Source: Limanda limanda
Taxonomy: Eukaryota; Chordata; Actinopteri; Pleuronectiformes; Pleuronectidae
Assembly: GCF_963576545.1 (NCBI RefSeq)
Contig: NC_083646.1
Span: 25,932,527-25,996,526, forward strand
Length of the DNA stretch: 64,000 nt
Reading direction: 5' to 3'
Each line of letters opens with the position of its first letter. The stretch's first letter is position 1. The notes under the pieces were generated by a model. The model was given only the letters and a program-made list of their open reading frames with translations. It did not search any database and was not told the DNA's origin. This document shows positions 15,448 to 27,834 of the stretch, piece by piece. Position numbers and translations under genes: made by a program.

Positions 15448-16254
15448 ACCAAATATTTCATTTGGTAGGGCTTTTAAAAGAGAGGGGCTTTCCAGTGGAT
15501 ATCCCATCTTTATTTAGCTTGAAATGATGGAAGGAGGACAGTGTTAGACAGTTTAGGGAATCGTGGCAGAGAGAGATTCCCTCCTGGTCACCAAACGTGT
15601 TTGTGTACAGAAGACTAAACCAGCAGGAGAGTCGGATGTTCTGAAAAGCGCTTTTAAAATGAAAACCAAAGATTGCAAGGAGCTTCTCAGCAAGAATTGA
15701 ACCAAGTGTACGCATCCTCTCCACTTACGGAACACTGGTTCTTAAATGGTTCTTGAAGATGTCACATGCTGCCTTCTATGCAGATACATTTTTATTTATG
15801 CATTCATGATCCCCTGGTTAACATTTGCCTTTGTCAGTGAACACCCCACTGCGCCTGCCGCCAAGCAAACTTAATGACCAACAGTTATACACAGGATGAA
15901 ACTGCGGTAGGAGGGTAGTCATTTAAGAGGGAGTCTTTTGGAACTGATGGAAGAGACTGTAGAATTGTTCTGGCACAAAACACGTGCAACCTGAAATGAG
16001 CAAGCAGTCAGTTACAGTTACAGATTGTTGGTTTAAGTTGGGGACTTCTGAAGTGAAAGTCGTCTTCCTTTTTTTGAAGGAGTTCTCCATTACAATAACT
16101 GCCATGAAATTGAATAGTGTGTTTATGTGCTGTGCTAAGTGGGTCTAATGCCAGGCCTGCCAACTCGTACTCGTCAACAACATCTCTCCTTGTCATTTCC
16201 TCAAACCAGATGCCCCCTTAAATGTCTGTGAAACCGATAAACCAATTTCGCCAC

Positions 16255-16298
16255 AACACACACACACACACACACATACACACACACACACACACACG
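16255..16298. repeat. CA microsatellite
   Basis: About 44 bp of CA dinucleotides, interrupted once by TA, end in CGCG. Such tracts are common and polymorphic in fish genomes. Confidence 0.92.
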
Positions 16299-16926
16299 CG
16301 ATATTTGGCACTGTTGCATTACACTGGTATCCCAAAAGTGTTTTTTTTTTCTCTCCCCTGTATGTCTCCATTGAAAACATAATTTTCCTGTTGTGTTCTG
16401 CTGGCTCACCACAGAAAGTCTCTTTGATTAAGTGATTATCAAATCTCAGTGAAGGCACGAAATGAATGACTGCTAAAAGTGCTAGTTTACTTATATAAGA
16501 CTCGTCAACAAATAAAACGGTGTAGTAGGCGTGATGGAGAAAACATCAATACAATATCTTGTCGTTTTTACTTTAGTGCAGAAGGCAAAATGCTAATATG
16601 ACCTTTAGTGTCCAAAGTAGACATGTGTGCAGCACTTGTCCTGAGCATTACCTTGTGTTGCTGCCACCTCTACAGAATTAATGTTACAAATGCTTTTAGA
16701 AGGTTTCCTTAGTGTTTTATTTGTGCCAATTAACCATATGATAAAAGCTGAATTAATTGGTTGATCAACAGACTAGTTGCTCAACAATCAGAATATACAA
16801 TTTAAGAATCAGATTAATTGGTTTTCATGCAAAAAAAGCTTTGACATTTTCTCCACATCTCATCACTTAACTCCACACCAAGGTCTGCCTCCCAGGCAGA
16901 TTTGATATGTTTTGATAATTAAAAAA

Positions 16927-16954
16927 AATATATATATATATGTTTATATATATC
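16927..16954. repeat. TA-rich microsatellite
   Basis: An A run is followed by alternating TA with one GTT interruption. It lies directly next to the antisense LINE ORF1 fragment and could derive from its tail or insertion site. Confidence 0.75.
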
Positions 16955-16979
16955 AGCTTATTTTCATTATCATACCATT

Positions 16980-17260
16980 GGATGCCCCTTCTCCGCACCT
17001 TCCGGGACTCCCACAAACTTCAAATTTCGCCGTCTTGATTGATCATTCAAGTCATCAGAATATTGATTGTTGACTGTAGCTCCTGGTAGGCCCTCTCTAG
17101 AGCATCCAAGAGCATTTCAAGAGAGGCCAAGCTGGGAGTAATGGAGTGCATGCTATCTTCGATTAACTTCCTCATCTCCATACCTTAATTTCCATAGCAC
17201 CTAATATAGCAGATGGCGAAGGCACAGCTAAGTTGAGATTCACTGCTGTGGTTGTGAAGC
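16980..17260 (-). mobile_element. LINE (L1/Tx1-like) ORF1 fragment, antisense
   Basis: On the minus strand, DDLNDQSRRRNLKFVGVPEG is readable around 17000-17060, followed by AEKGHPMV. The R-R-x-N-L-x-x-V-G-x-P-E-G block is the hallmark of the RRM-type nucleic-acid-binding domain of L1 ORF1 proteins. Upstream on the same strand is sequence compatible with the coiled-coil part. No ORF2 is attached, so this is a fragment. It may belong to the same LINE group as the element in intron 6, whose ORF1 is mostly missing. Confidence 0.7.
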
Positions 17261-20200
17261 CATGTGCTTATCGTCAGGTACAGCATCGTTTGAAAGGTTA
17301 TGCAGCTCTTTCTTGTTCTAATTGCCTTTTCCAAACCTTGTCTTCAGCCCAATCAAAACCAACAGGAGACTGAAAATGTCAGTCACACAAATACTAATAA
17401 ACTCCAGCTTTAGCCTGATATTTATATTAAATCATCTGTATGGCCCATTTTCAGTAGTAGTAGCAGTAGTAGTAGGAGCTGTTGTTAAGCTCAATTTAAG
17501 CTACCATAGTTTTACATCACAGTAACATATAAACCCCACTGCCAAATAGAGTTTTGGCAGTGTGACTGCAGAGCGTTGCAGATGCAACAGCAAGTATAAA
17601 TACTCATAACAGCATAAACCACTTCGATACATTTTTTTATTTCTCAGAAATTACGAAAATCCTTATTAAATCAACATGAGAAAGCACCTTGGAGCACCTT
17701 TTGATGTAGAATTTTCTGCAGCAAAGAGGAGAAAAGACACATCTGCATAGAATGGGAATCACTGCCCTGGTTGTCCTCAATAACCCAGCGCAGTGGTGGC
17801 CTAAGTACTGGGTGCTGCACAGCTGCTCTGTGCTGGCATTACTTCTAGATGGTTATGTGGCTGCAGCTCTACTGGTGCTCAGACATTAGGGTTTTTCTTC
17901 ACACTGGAACCCACCCATGCAGAAGTACTTTAAATTGTATATGAAGCACCATTTCAGGGATGCAATTAAAACTTATTTCTGTTCCTGATTAAGCTGTCAT
18001 TTATTTTTTATGAATCGATCAAATATCTAGCTACCAAAAGTTTGCATCTAGTTCATTTAGCCTCAACTTTTAACAGATTTTAGACATGTAATATATTTGA
18101 TCCCACAAAATAAATATATTGCATTGCACTGACTATGATACAAGGTTGAGTATTAGAGAAAGTAAAATTAAGTTAAGTTTTAGTTTTTAAATGCTAAACC
18201 TTTCTTAGGTTTACCCAGTGTTTATAATGCAAAGTTTTCGAGCTCCTTAAACTGAAACCTCTTTTGCTTTTGAAAACTCCAGGCTTTAGTTTTAGACTGG
18301 ATGGGGGCTTTTGGAGATGATGACATAGACACTCACATATGTCGGATTGGGTCTTAACTGACCGACCAGTAGTGAATGTAAAGCATTGCCAACATTTACC
18401 TTCAGTAACCGTTCCATGTCAGCATAGGTCCAATAAAATAAATCCCTTGTCTTTTCTACCTTTGCTGCTCCTCATTTGTAGTAGTTTTGAAAGCTAAGCA
18501 ACCAACTACAAATTAGACAATCTGCCTCCAGTTTACACTGGCTAATGCAAGTGTATGTGAAAGGCCATGTGATATGCAATTCACAGAAGAATACCTAATC
18601 TTGTGAATAACAATAATTGTTTGTCCTAAAATATAATCCATCCACTGATTTTGTTTTTCATATATATTTTCCAGAAATAAATCAATTGGTACAAATATTA
18701 CCTTGGGGCAGGTTTTTCTGAACACTATTTAGATACAAAAGGCAAAAAACTGATGAGCGCACAGTATAATCCTAAGGTATTGGCAGTAACCTTGGTTATA
18801 TTTCCATCACTTCTTATGATTTTGTGTTGTTTTTTGTACAAGATAAATGTTTTATAGTTGGTTAAGCCCTTGTCAGGGGTTTACCCTCTGATAAACAGAT
18901 ATTTGGGTCCAGTGTTCTTATCTTATCTGTGGAGAGGGAGTTGGCAAAGACATTGTGTCAACTCCTTAATTCAAAAGATTGTACAGCTGGTGTCTAGGTT
19001 TTCCAGCGTGCACACGTCCCCCTAAAGCCTCTTGTAGCTCTTATTAACTGGCCATCAGATACAGTGTGTGTGCAGACAGTGCGCTTAGCTGCAGACACAT
19101 ATCCGGCCCCTGGCAGCCAATTAAAGGGTTTCATGTCCCATGAGTCATATGTACCTTGCATATCTTTCAGTCAAGGATGTGTGTAGGATACATATGCATG
19201 TTTTATGTGTTAAGCTAAGATTGAAGTGTCTTTTATCATAATATATCATTATGGCAGTGCTCTGGAGGACCATGCCATCTTACTGTTTCCTGCGGGATCA
19301 ACTTTTGTTACCTTAAAGTAGCATCTTCCAAAGTCTGAAGTGTACTTGAAAGAGAGAGAATGTTACCGCTTTCATTCCCACTTCGCACCATAAATGCCAA
19401 AGTTCTTGCAACCTTTGTGACTAGGTACAATCTTAAAATGTTCACAATTAGACCCAGCAAGTTTAAGAGGAGGGCCAAAATATAGATCAATTAAAAGTAA
19501 TTAAAAATCTGAGTTTATCTACAATATTCAATGAGAAAACTTTTTTAAAACATCAGAAAACCAAACGGCGTTTGTTGTATTTGTTATAGCAGTAGGTCTC
19601 CTGGTTTAGGAAGCCATGGATCATGATGAATATTTGGGTGGGACGAGGTAAGAGTTCTGGTTTCTGTACACATAAACCACCTTATCTCTCGGTCACAGAG
19701 CCCATCAGAATTAATCATTACGTGTGGCTGCAGAGGTCGCTGTTCCAAGTTACAGTGTTGCTTTAATGGATGACTAAAATGGCAGGCCGTGGAAATCCTC
19801 TGTTGTGTTTGGTCAGAATATTTGGAGATGTAGAATGTACATCATCCGTTACTGAGTAGGCTGTTTTATGCCACCAAACTTGTTTAATGGCTTTTATTGC
19901 CTATTTTAGCTAAACTTACTCACACAGCACTTTAGCTAACATGTACCTCTGTTTTTGCACACTTCCACATTTGTTTGACTTGGCTTTGGAATGTCCAGTC
20001 AGCAGTATAAAAAAATCTCTGCTCCCATTATTGTATTAGTCCTTTGCTGGTGATTCAGCCCTATTCTCAGGTTTTCCATGCTCAAGATCTGGCCAGTGAA
20101 TAATCAGAATGGTTTGCCAGGGCTGGTTCACAGTCATTTGTTTTTTAATCATGATTGGAGATGATACTTACCACAGTGACACACACAGGTATTTTAGGCA

Positions 20201-20589
20201 GGAGCTTGTTTACCCTGTACCCTCATTGGCCTCCACAATGGGCCTGTTTTTCCCCTTGTTGCCTTTAACTAAGCTACGCGTGCATAACTGCCTTTCCAAG
20301 CAGGTCTGTCTTGCTAATTTTTGCTCATCACTAATAAAAGGCAACAAGAAAAGACATGTTATATTCTCCAATTTAAATTTTACCAAAATATGCTAATGGC
20401 CAAATTTTATAATTTTTTCCTCAACGTTGTTCCTGCGATTAATGTTTTACAGCACTCAAAGAGAGCAATGAATATGATGAGGATAAAGGCAATTACAAAT
20501 TAATTTACAAAAAGGTTAATGCACAAGATGCATTGGGCTGAGAGGCTGGTCCTGTTAGTGCTGATATATTTTGGGTGAAAAAAGCTGTT

Positions 20590-20628
20590 GGATACCAACA
20601 CAACAGAGGCTCTGTTGTGTTGGTATCC
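20590..20628. repeat. Perfect 39-bp hairpin
   Basis: Two 19-bp arms, GGATACCAACACAACAGAG and its exact reverse complement, are separated by a single G. No mismatch is present. The flanks show no transposon ends or target duplication that I can see. Confidence 0.95.
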
Positions 20629-20841
20629 TAATCATTGAACACAAGGTCTGATCCGAAAAAATTTTGTCCGTCAACTTACTTTTTATTTTCTCACATTCTG
20701 TTATTGGAATCATCCCAGAGATTTGTCATTCAATATTCAACCTCGGGGAGTAAGTCAGGACGTGTACTCCTCGCAAGTCTGTGCTAGTATTTGAGCTTCC
20801 ATATGTACATAATATGAACTAAAGTCAAACTGCGTCCAAAT

Positions 20842-21253
20842 TAGGGCTGCAACTAACGGCTATTCTGATAGTCAATTAGTCACAGATTATTGAAACGATT
20901 AATCGACTAATCGGATTATGAATGACACAAATTTTCAATTACTATTATTTAGCAAGCAGCTTTTAAATTTAGCTTGAGGTTGTTCGAGGCATGTGATGAC
21001 TGAAAATAAAGACAATAAAGATCGATACTTCATTAAAAAAAATGTCTTTTAATAAACTTTGCTGCATATACAGTGCATTGCATAAGTATTCACCCCCTTG
21101 GACTTTTCTACATTTTGTCATGGCATAACCAGATTATAATTTATTTCATTGTGATTTTATGTAATGGACCAACACAAAAAAGTCCATCATTTGGAAGTGG
21201 GGGGAAATATTACATCGTGTTGATATTGACGTCGACTAATCGTTGCACCCCTA
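20842..21253. mobile_element. hAT-type MITE with 8-bp target duplication
   Basis: The element starts TAGGGCTGCAACTAACG and ends CGACTAATCGTTGCACCCCTA. It is flanked by the exact 8-bp direct repeat GTCCAAAT (20834-20841 and 21254-21261), the length expected for hAT transposition. The subterminal region is rich in ATTAATCGACTAATCG-like motifs. No transposase is encoded. An internal segment from about 21067 looks like the end of a Tc1-type element inserted into it. A related right end occurs at about 38600-38683. Confidence 0.88.
21067..21225. mobile_element. Tc1/mariner-like fragment nested in a hAT MITE
   Basis: The segment begins TACAGTGCATTGCATAAGTA then TTCACCCCCTTGGAC, which I recognise as a terminal sequence of widespread fish Tc1-like elements. 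It follows a TA. Only one end is present, so the piece is truncated and its right border is approximate. It replaces much of the right half of the host MITE. Confidence 0.55.
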
Positions 21254-21275
21254 GTCCAAATTCATTGTTCTGGGT

Positions 21276-22018
21276 TAGTGTTGCACGGTGTACCGGTACT
21301 AGAAAGGTACCGCGGTACCCATACGTTAAAAACTATACGGTTTAGCATATTTTTAGTACCGGTACTTTATTATAATAGCACGCAAAGAAAGCGCACTCAC
21401 TGCTCCGCTCCCTGTCACGCTGCCTGCATGCATTGACTGCGAGGGGCGGGGCTGCCCAGCTCTCACACATGCAACAGGCACTCCTCACTCAGTGCTCACA
21501 GCTAGCGATCTCAGGGAGACATGGCCGAGCCGACCATCCTCGGCTTCTTGAAAGTGATTCTCTCTCAAACTGTGTGGCACGACCGGGCGGAGACATAACA
21601 GGTGGGGCGCGCGACCGGGAGGGGGGCGAAATGTGAGGCGGGACTAAAACGTCCGCATCTCTTTCACGGCGGAACACTAAAACAAGTCGTTCTTTCTCCG
21701 GAGCCAGGGGTCGCAACCCACGGCTCTTCGGGCCCCTCTGCAGTGGCTCCCTGTGCAGTGTTCATATGTTGAACGGGAACGTCACGTTAATTTGTCAAAC
21801 CAGCATCGTATCAGGCCTGCATGAAAAAACCAGGAGCGGGCGTGGGAACCTTACAGATGTTTTATTTATTACTATCATAGATAAATATACCAGTATCGTA
21901 TCGTACCGTATTTGTGGTATTGTATCGTATTTGTGGTATCGTATCGAAAGTATCGAGTATCGTGATATTTTGGCAGGTATAGTATCAAAGTCATAATTTT
22001 GGTATCGTGACAACACTA
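21276..22018. mobile_element. hAT-like non-autonomous element, TAGTGTTG termini
   Basis: The left end TAGTGTTGCACGGTGTACCG and the right end ATCGTGACAACACTA are inverted repeats. The 8-bp flanks TTCTGGGT (21268-21275) and TTCTGTGT (22019-22026) differ at one base, consistent with an old hAT target duplication. The right subterminal region has many GTATCGTAT-like repeats, which could be transposase-binding motifs. A GC-rich core at about 21400-21730 has short open frames without recognisable domains. Confidence 0.8.
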
Positions 22019-25000
22019 TTCTGTGTATCAAACATTCACACCTCACTGCAGCGATTTTGCCAGGACTGAGAAACATATTAAAACGTCAATAAAACCTTCT
22101 CAAATCCTTCCTCCAGCAGAATTCACCCTTCTGCTGTCTCTCAGCTGGGCACAGCTTTGTTTACCCAGCATGCACCACTTTCTAGCCGCATGGGTTTTTT
22201 ATGAGGTAACATTCATGAGTTTTTATACAAAGATGGGTTAAAGTGACAGTCAGTGTCTACAGAGTGTTTTACATTAATTATGGACACATTGGCAGCCCGC
22301 CATATTCTAATTTGGACTGCATTACAAACTTTCAAAATCGACATTTCTTATAACAACATAAGATTTCTCTATCTTGATGTTTTGGTCTGTTACCTCATTT
22401 TTTTGCTTTTTGCAGCTCTATTTACAGGGTATTTGCCGTGTGCTGGCTTGTGATATCATCCATAAAGTTGCTACTGTCGATGCAGACAGTCAGACCTCAT
22501 TTTTCAGCTGCATTTGTGAAACTACATGCAAGTGGCATGCAATGCCGTTTTCTCTCATGCGAGAACTTGTTTTTGAAATTGAACTCCATACAAAACTCAC
22601 CAGATTTGCTTCGTTACATGAAAGAAATGTTTAATTTGCACCCTCACTTGCACAGATCAGAAGTGTTTGATTTGTCACTGCTTTGTGTGACTGTGACCTT
22701 AGACTGTGTACCTGTCCCTCAGAATCTGATGTGTCTGAGAGCAACGTTGGAACGTGTGTCCACCCCCATTAATCCACTGTATATAAAATAAATTCTTTGG
22801 GAAACGCTGCTATGTGAGGAACACTGTAGCAACGTGACTTTCAGTGAGTTTCCCTGCACCACACTACAGCAATGAATGTGGTCTGCAAAAACAGTTTTTT
22901 AGTTTTAAAACAACAATTTTTATTATGTGAAGATACTGAGTTTGAGTGTGATGCATAGGAATTATACTTATACTACTTCTGTATTTATGATATAAATATA
23001 ATCCCCAAGTCCTTATAACCGTAATTGGCGTTAATGAGAATTGCCACCAGCCTCTTGGAGTGTGGGTTGCAACCATTGTTCAAACCTGTCAGGGTAACGA
23101 CATGTCAAGCAGTTTTATATCTCATCAGACAAATTGCGTCAAACCATGCCAAAGTTTTATTGTTCATGGGACATCTTGATTTGCTTAACCAGCTTTAGTG
23201 TAAGAATATGTCAAAGCAGTGCCAACTCTGATGCTTTGAGATGGCCTGTAGGTCCCTGGTGTGTCTGGTAACCGTTTTCCCCCCAGTTCATTGTGTTCAC
23301 TTAAATGTGTGTAAACTTTCTCCCTCAATAGATGTGTCTCTTGGCCTGTGTTCCAGCTGTAGTCTGTGTGACTGCAGCGCTGCTTGGATCGCAGCCCTTG
23401 TAGTGATGCAACCAATTTGGCTGAACCTGTTCAACTCTCAAAAACACATGCAGGAGGAGTCACTTAGGGACTTTATGTGCACCAATATCTCAAGTCTCAC
23501 GGAATATAATAATATGTGTAAGTTAAAAAAGCAAAGATTCAATTTGTGTGAGTGTAAGGGGTTGATGGGGGGCTTCAGCAGGTATATGCAGCTGCATCTG
23601 TTGTGGTTCTTGGAAGTAAAGCAGGTTGCAGTGTCTACGTGTTCTGAGTGCTCTGGAGTCACTGTACAGATAAGACATCCTTATCAAGGCTCCGCTCACC
23701 CCCTGAATCTCTCTTAATGGTCTCAAGCTGTAATGTGCATGTAATGTGCCTCCTGAGTGAAAGACGGCACGTAGATATAGAGAAGTTGGACTCATGGTCG
23801 ATCAGATATGTTCATTTGTAATTCCCTGAGTAAAAGAGCATGGAAGCAAATAGGGCCACCAGTGTTTTCTGCTTAGTGTCAACTCGAACATGTGGTTCTC
23901 ATCTAGACATTTGCGGTTATTGTTTCTAATACTACCTACCATAATTATATAGGGTGAATAATCTGTCATTTGACTTTGCAATGAAGAGACTTAAGCAGAG
24001 CAGCACAATGGAACATTTTCCCAAATTTTCAGCAAAACTTAATATGGAACATTATCATTAAAGACATGATACTTTATAAATATTTGATTTTGTCTGTTTA
24101 TGCTAAAGTGAACCTGGCCGCCTCAAACGGAAACAGTCTCCTGATAATGAATAAAAACAAACTCTTAAGCCATTTAAACACTAACTTTAATATTTATGTC
24201 TTCAAAAGGAGTTTGGCTGTGGCTTTCAGTGGGAAAACAAAACAGGTCACCTCGATGCTCTGATTTCCCCCCTATCCCCACTCGTCAGCCTCTTCTAAAC
24301 GTGTTTTTGAAAATTTGCTCCTAATATCAAATTCATCATTAAAATGATTGGGTTTAGGTCAGTTTTTAGCTCATAATCATTTTTACTCACGGCATTGAAT
24401 TTGCCAGGGGATTTTCCGATTTTTAAGTTTTCACACAGGATTGTTTTGCCACATCTGGCAGTGGCAGTTTTAATTTTAATTCCATATTAAAGAGTGAGAG
24501 TTTGAGTCTGTTCACAAGAGACCCTGAGCTCAGTCACACAGAAAATGATGATGATGATGGTGACATCAGCTTATTAACATTCCATAATTTATAACTTATT
24601 TTCTGTGTGGTGGACAGTGGGAAATTTAAATTTTGAATCCAGAGAACATTGACAAATTTATATGAAAAAAAAAGTCTGGACACTTTCCCCAACCCACCAC
24701 TTAAGAAGTCTGCAGCCTAATTATCCATATGCTTCAGCTTTAATGATGTAGAGCTGTGAAAACGCGTGGCGTTGGTCCAACAAAGCAGGTTTCTGAGCTG
24801 CCACATGGACATTTGTTGAATGAATATGCTTGAAAAGCACGTTTGCTTAATCCTGATTTGCCTGTTGCATGTCAACAAAGCACAGCAGTTTTTGTTTAAG
24901 TTGTCACTGCACTGAGGATGCTCAAACCCAGCCTTGAAACTGCTTCACTTTGTTGTACCCTGCCACCAGATACGTCTCTGCTCTTCTGAAGAGACATGGC

Positions 25001-26824
25001 CAAACTTCACAGTTTAATTTGAACCAGGCAACATAACTTTTCAGATGATTCCCCTGGCGGCTTTTCATCAGCTCATACGTGTGTTTCCGTCAAAGCAAAC
25101 TGCCTAACTGAGAGCAGAGATGATGGCCTATACCCGTTGCTTCATTTCCCAGTTTAAAAGATGAGCCTTCAGCTTTTCATTATACGAATTTTGAGCAGCA
25201 AATTACGGCTACCAACTGATTGGCTCCAGATGATGGGCGTTTTAAACAAGAGGCTTGTTTCCACTGTATTTAAATGAGAGCAAGGCCAAGGGTAAAACTG
25301 TTCAGACAGTAGTTCGTTGTAATGGTACATAAAAAAGTTACCGATATGTAAGTAGGGTCTTTCTGATGAGGTAATACCAGACAATTTCTACCAATCAAAA
25401 TAATAGTATTAAAGCAAATAATTTATACTATCTATGAAATGGATCATTTTTAATGTGAGCCTATAAAAGATTATGAGCATTATAAACCGTTTTAATGTTT
25501 GCCACTTATGTTAGATAACATATTGCTGACTTAAGTAGTTAGTAGGCCAAAGACATAATTCATGATTTTAGCCTTTTATCATTTTCTGCTTTTACCCTGG
25601 GTGATGGTATAAGTACAATTCAATTGTATTTAAACAATGTTTATTATAAATTGTCATATTAAACTGGAGGGAACTCTAATAAAGACATAGTAATAAAATA
25701 TTTTTCTATCGTTTAAAGTCAAATAAGGTTTGCATTTATGAACTAAATGAAGAGCCTTTGAAAAAGGCATCTTAAAATAAAGTGCCTAATTTTAGAGAAA
25801 AATAATTAAGATGTAGTTTTTTTTTCTTAACTACATTTCACATTAAACAATCACCAAATATTAACAAATAATCAGCTCTACCGTTAATACGATAAAGTTG
25901 TGCAGGTTAAAATAGAAACGCGTCGTCAAAATGTAATGATAGGCTGGGTCCGTATACAACAGTGTTCAGTTACCACTGTCTCCCTATTGATGACTTACGC
26001 TTTTGATGATCATTTCTTCATTTCTTTTTCTCCTTCATCTTACTCTTGAATCCATGCTTTGACGAGGTGCAGCCACCTTCCTTACGATGCTTGGACACAC
26101 GTTGCGCAAATTGTCATATTTACATAATCTATGACGTCGATATGGTCGACGTGTTGCCCCGGCCCTACTTTCCAAGCTTGCTGCCAGACTGTCCAACGTG
26201 TTCACGCTCAACAGTTGAGAACATTATTAATGTACAGGATTCCATGGATTTGCAATAAAAAAATTCCCTGAATATTATATTTAGTTCAGATATTGTTTGT
26301 CTGGATCTATATTATTGCTTTTTTTTCCCTGCCTTGGTGATATCTGTCCAGATTTGATACGCAGCTCAGTGGCGAGCAGACTCTGCTTTTATCTGACTCT
26401 GTGGCCTGGAGCGTGTTCAGAACAAACCAGGCTCATTCCTCTGTTTCCCTTTCAACCGACGGGTCTCTGCAAATTTCTGCTCTTTTGCCCACCGCAAAGC
26501 TTCTGATGTCTTTGGCCCGCTGTCACACACACACTGGAAACAATCAAAGTAAAATAAAATGGCACAGGAAGAAAGTGGCCAGAGGTTGGGCCCCACTCCC
26601 CGCATTCTTATTATTGTAGCCCACATCTGTAATTACAGTGCTAACAGTGCGCTCTGTCGACCCAAACAGCTAGACGATGTTGAGAGAAAGGAAGAAAACG
26701 TTGGGCCAGAGGGAGCCAGTCAAAACCTGGAGACAAGGGTTTTTGGACCAACAGCAGTAGTGTCTCCTGCTACTGACTCTTTTTCCATCCTTCCTCCTGG
26801 CGATGGCTCCCGCTCAAATTCCAC

Positions 26825-26898
26825 AACTAGGCACAGGCAAATTCTCAAATTCTTGCTGGTGGCACTCACTGGGAGAAATATAGTCAAATCTGGCAAGT
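26825..26898. repeat. Imperfect direct repeat, copy 1
   Basis: The segment from AACTAGGCACAGG to AAATCTGGCAAGT resembles 27771-27834 in order and spacing of shared blocks (TAGGCACAG, CTGGTG-CACTCACT, GAAATATAGTC, CAAATCTGGCA). No transposon ends are seen. Confidence 0.6.
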
Positions 26899-27770
26899 CC
26901 ACTCACAGACATAGCCAAAGATTAATGAAGGCTCACATTTCTGATGTTAAGAATAAAGACGCTTTGGGAATTAGCCACGGTTAATGTGTAATTTTTGAAA
27001 GGGCCAGAATAACCGGTTGTCACCACAGATCATTGTACCGTGTCACTCCCCCCCAGGCTGTCATCCATACAGATTAAGCAGATGAGATAATTACCACAGA
27101 CTGTTGAAAATGGTTGCAAAAATCAAAATGAGGCAGGAGAATCACAATTGCCTGTTCTCTTTTTCTCATTTCATTGTTTAATTAACAGTTTTGGTTCTCG
27201 ATGATAAGGATGGAAGTATTATTTTTTTTGTGAAACAAGCTCTCCAACTCCATAAGGCACTAAGGATTCGACAGTTGTTACTTCCATGGGCCAGTTAATC
27301 AGTTTTCCACTGGAGAGGACAGTTTAGTTCAGGAACATTGGCCAGAGATATGGGCAGATTGAGCTCATCAAGGTCAGTCAGGAGGCCAACAGCAGGACTG
27401 AGTGGAAAAGGCAGAACATCTGAGGTCATGTGCAGTCGTCGAGAGATTCTCCTGGTCTTTTTAAAAATCCTCAAGTCAGTTACATCAGCATAAACCAAAC
27501 CAAAAAGTAATACAATATTTTCCTCATCTAGAAGCCAACTTTTCCGTGACTCACTCGTTTACCTCTCACCATTGTGTCTGCTTCGGGAGGGTGCGTGTAG
27601 GCAGTCAGGTCAGTTAATGACGGACAGGTTCACCAGCCGATCATTTATTTTTGTCTGAATGATGTTTATTTCAGTACTGCTAGGGCCACAGACACTTTTT
27701 ACTAAAGTCTCCACGTTTGACTTCAGCACTTCTTCCATGACTCAGATTTGAGGAATGACACATAATACAC

Positions 27771-27834
27771 AATTAGGCACAGAAGATTTTTCCTGGTGTC
27801 ACTCACTCAAGAAATATAGTCTCAAATCTGGCAC
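27771..27834. repeat. Imperfect direct repeat, copy 2
   Basis: This is the partner of the segment at 26825-26898, with the same block order and small indels. It suggests an old local duplication or two copies of an unrecognised repeat. Confidence 0.6.

Noticed and set aside
23241..23717. 158-codon open frame, + strand, intron 8
   Set aside because: The composition is irregular and Cys-rich without any motif, and the overlapping minus-strand frame is equally open, so it looks like chance.
25940..26166. Possible hAT-type MITE ending GTTGCCCCGGCCCTA
   Set aside because: The right end looks hAT-like, but no matching left end or flanking duplication was found (TGTAATGA against CTTTCCAA).
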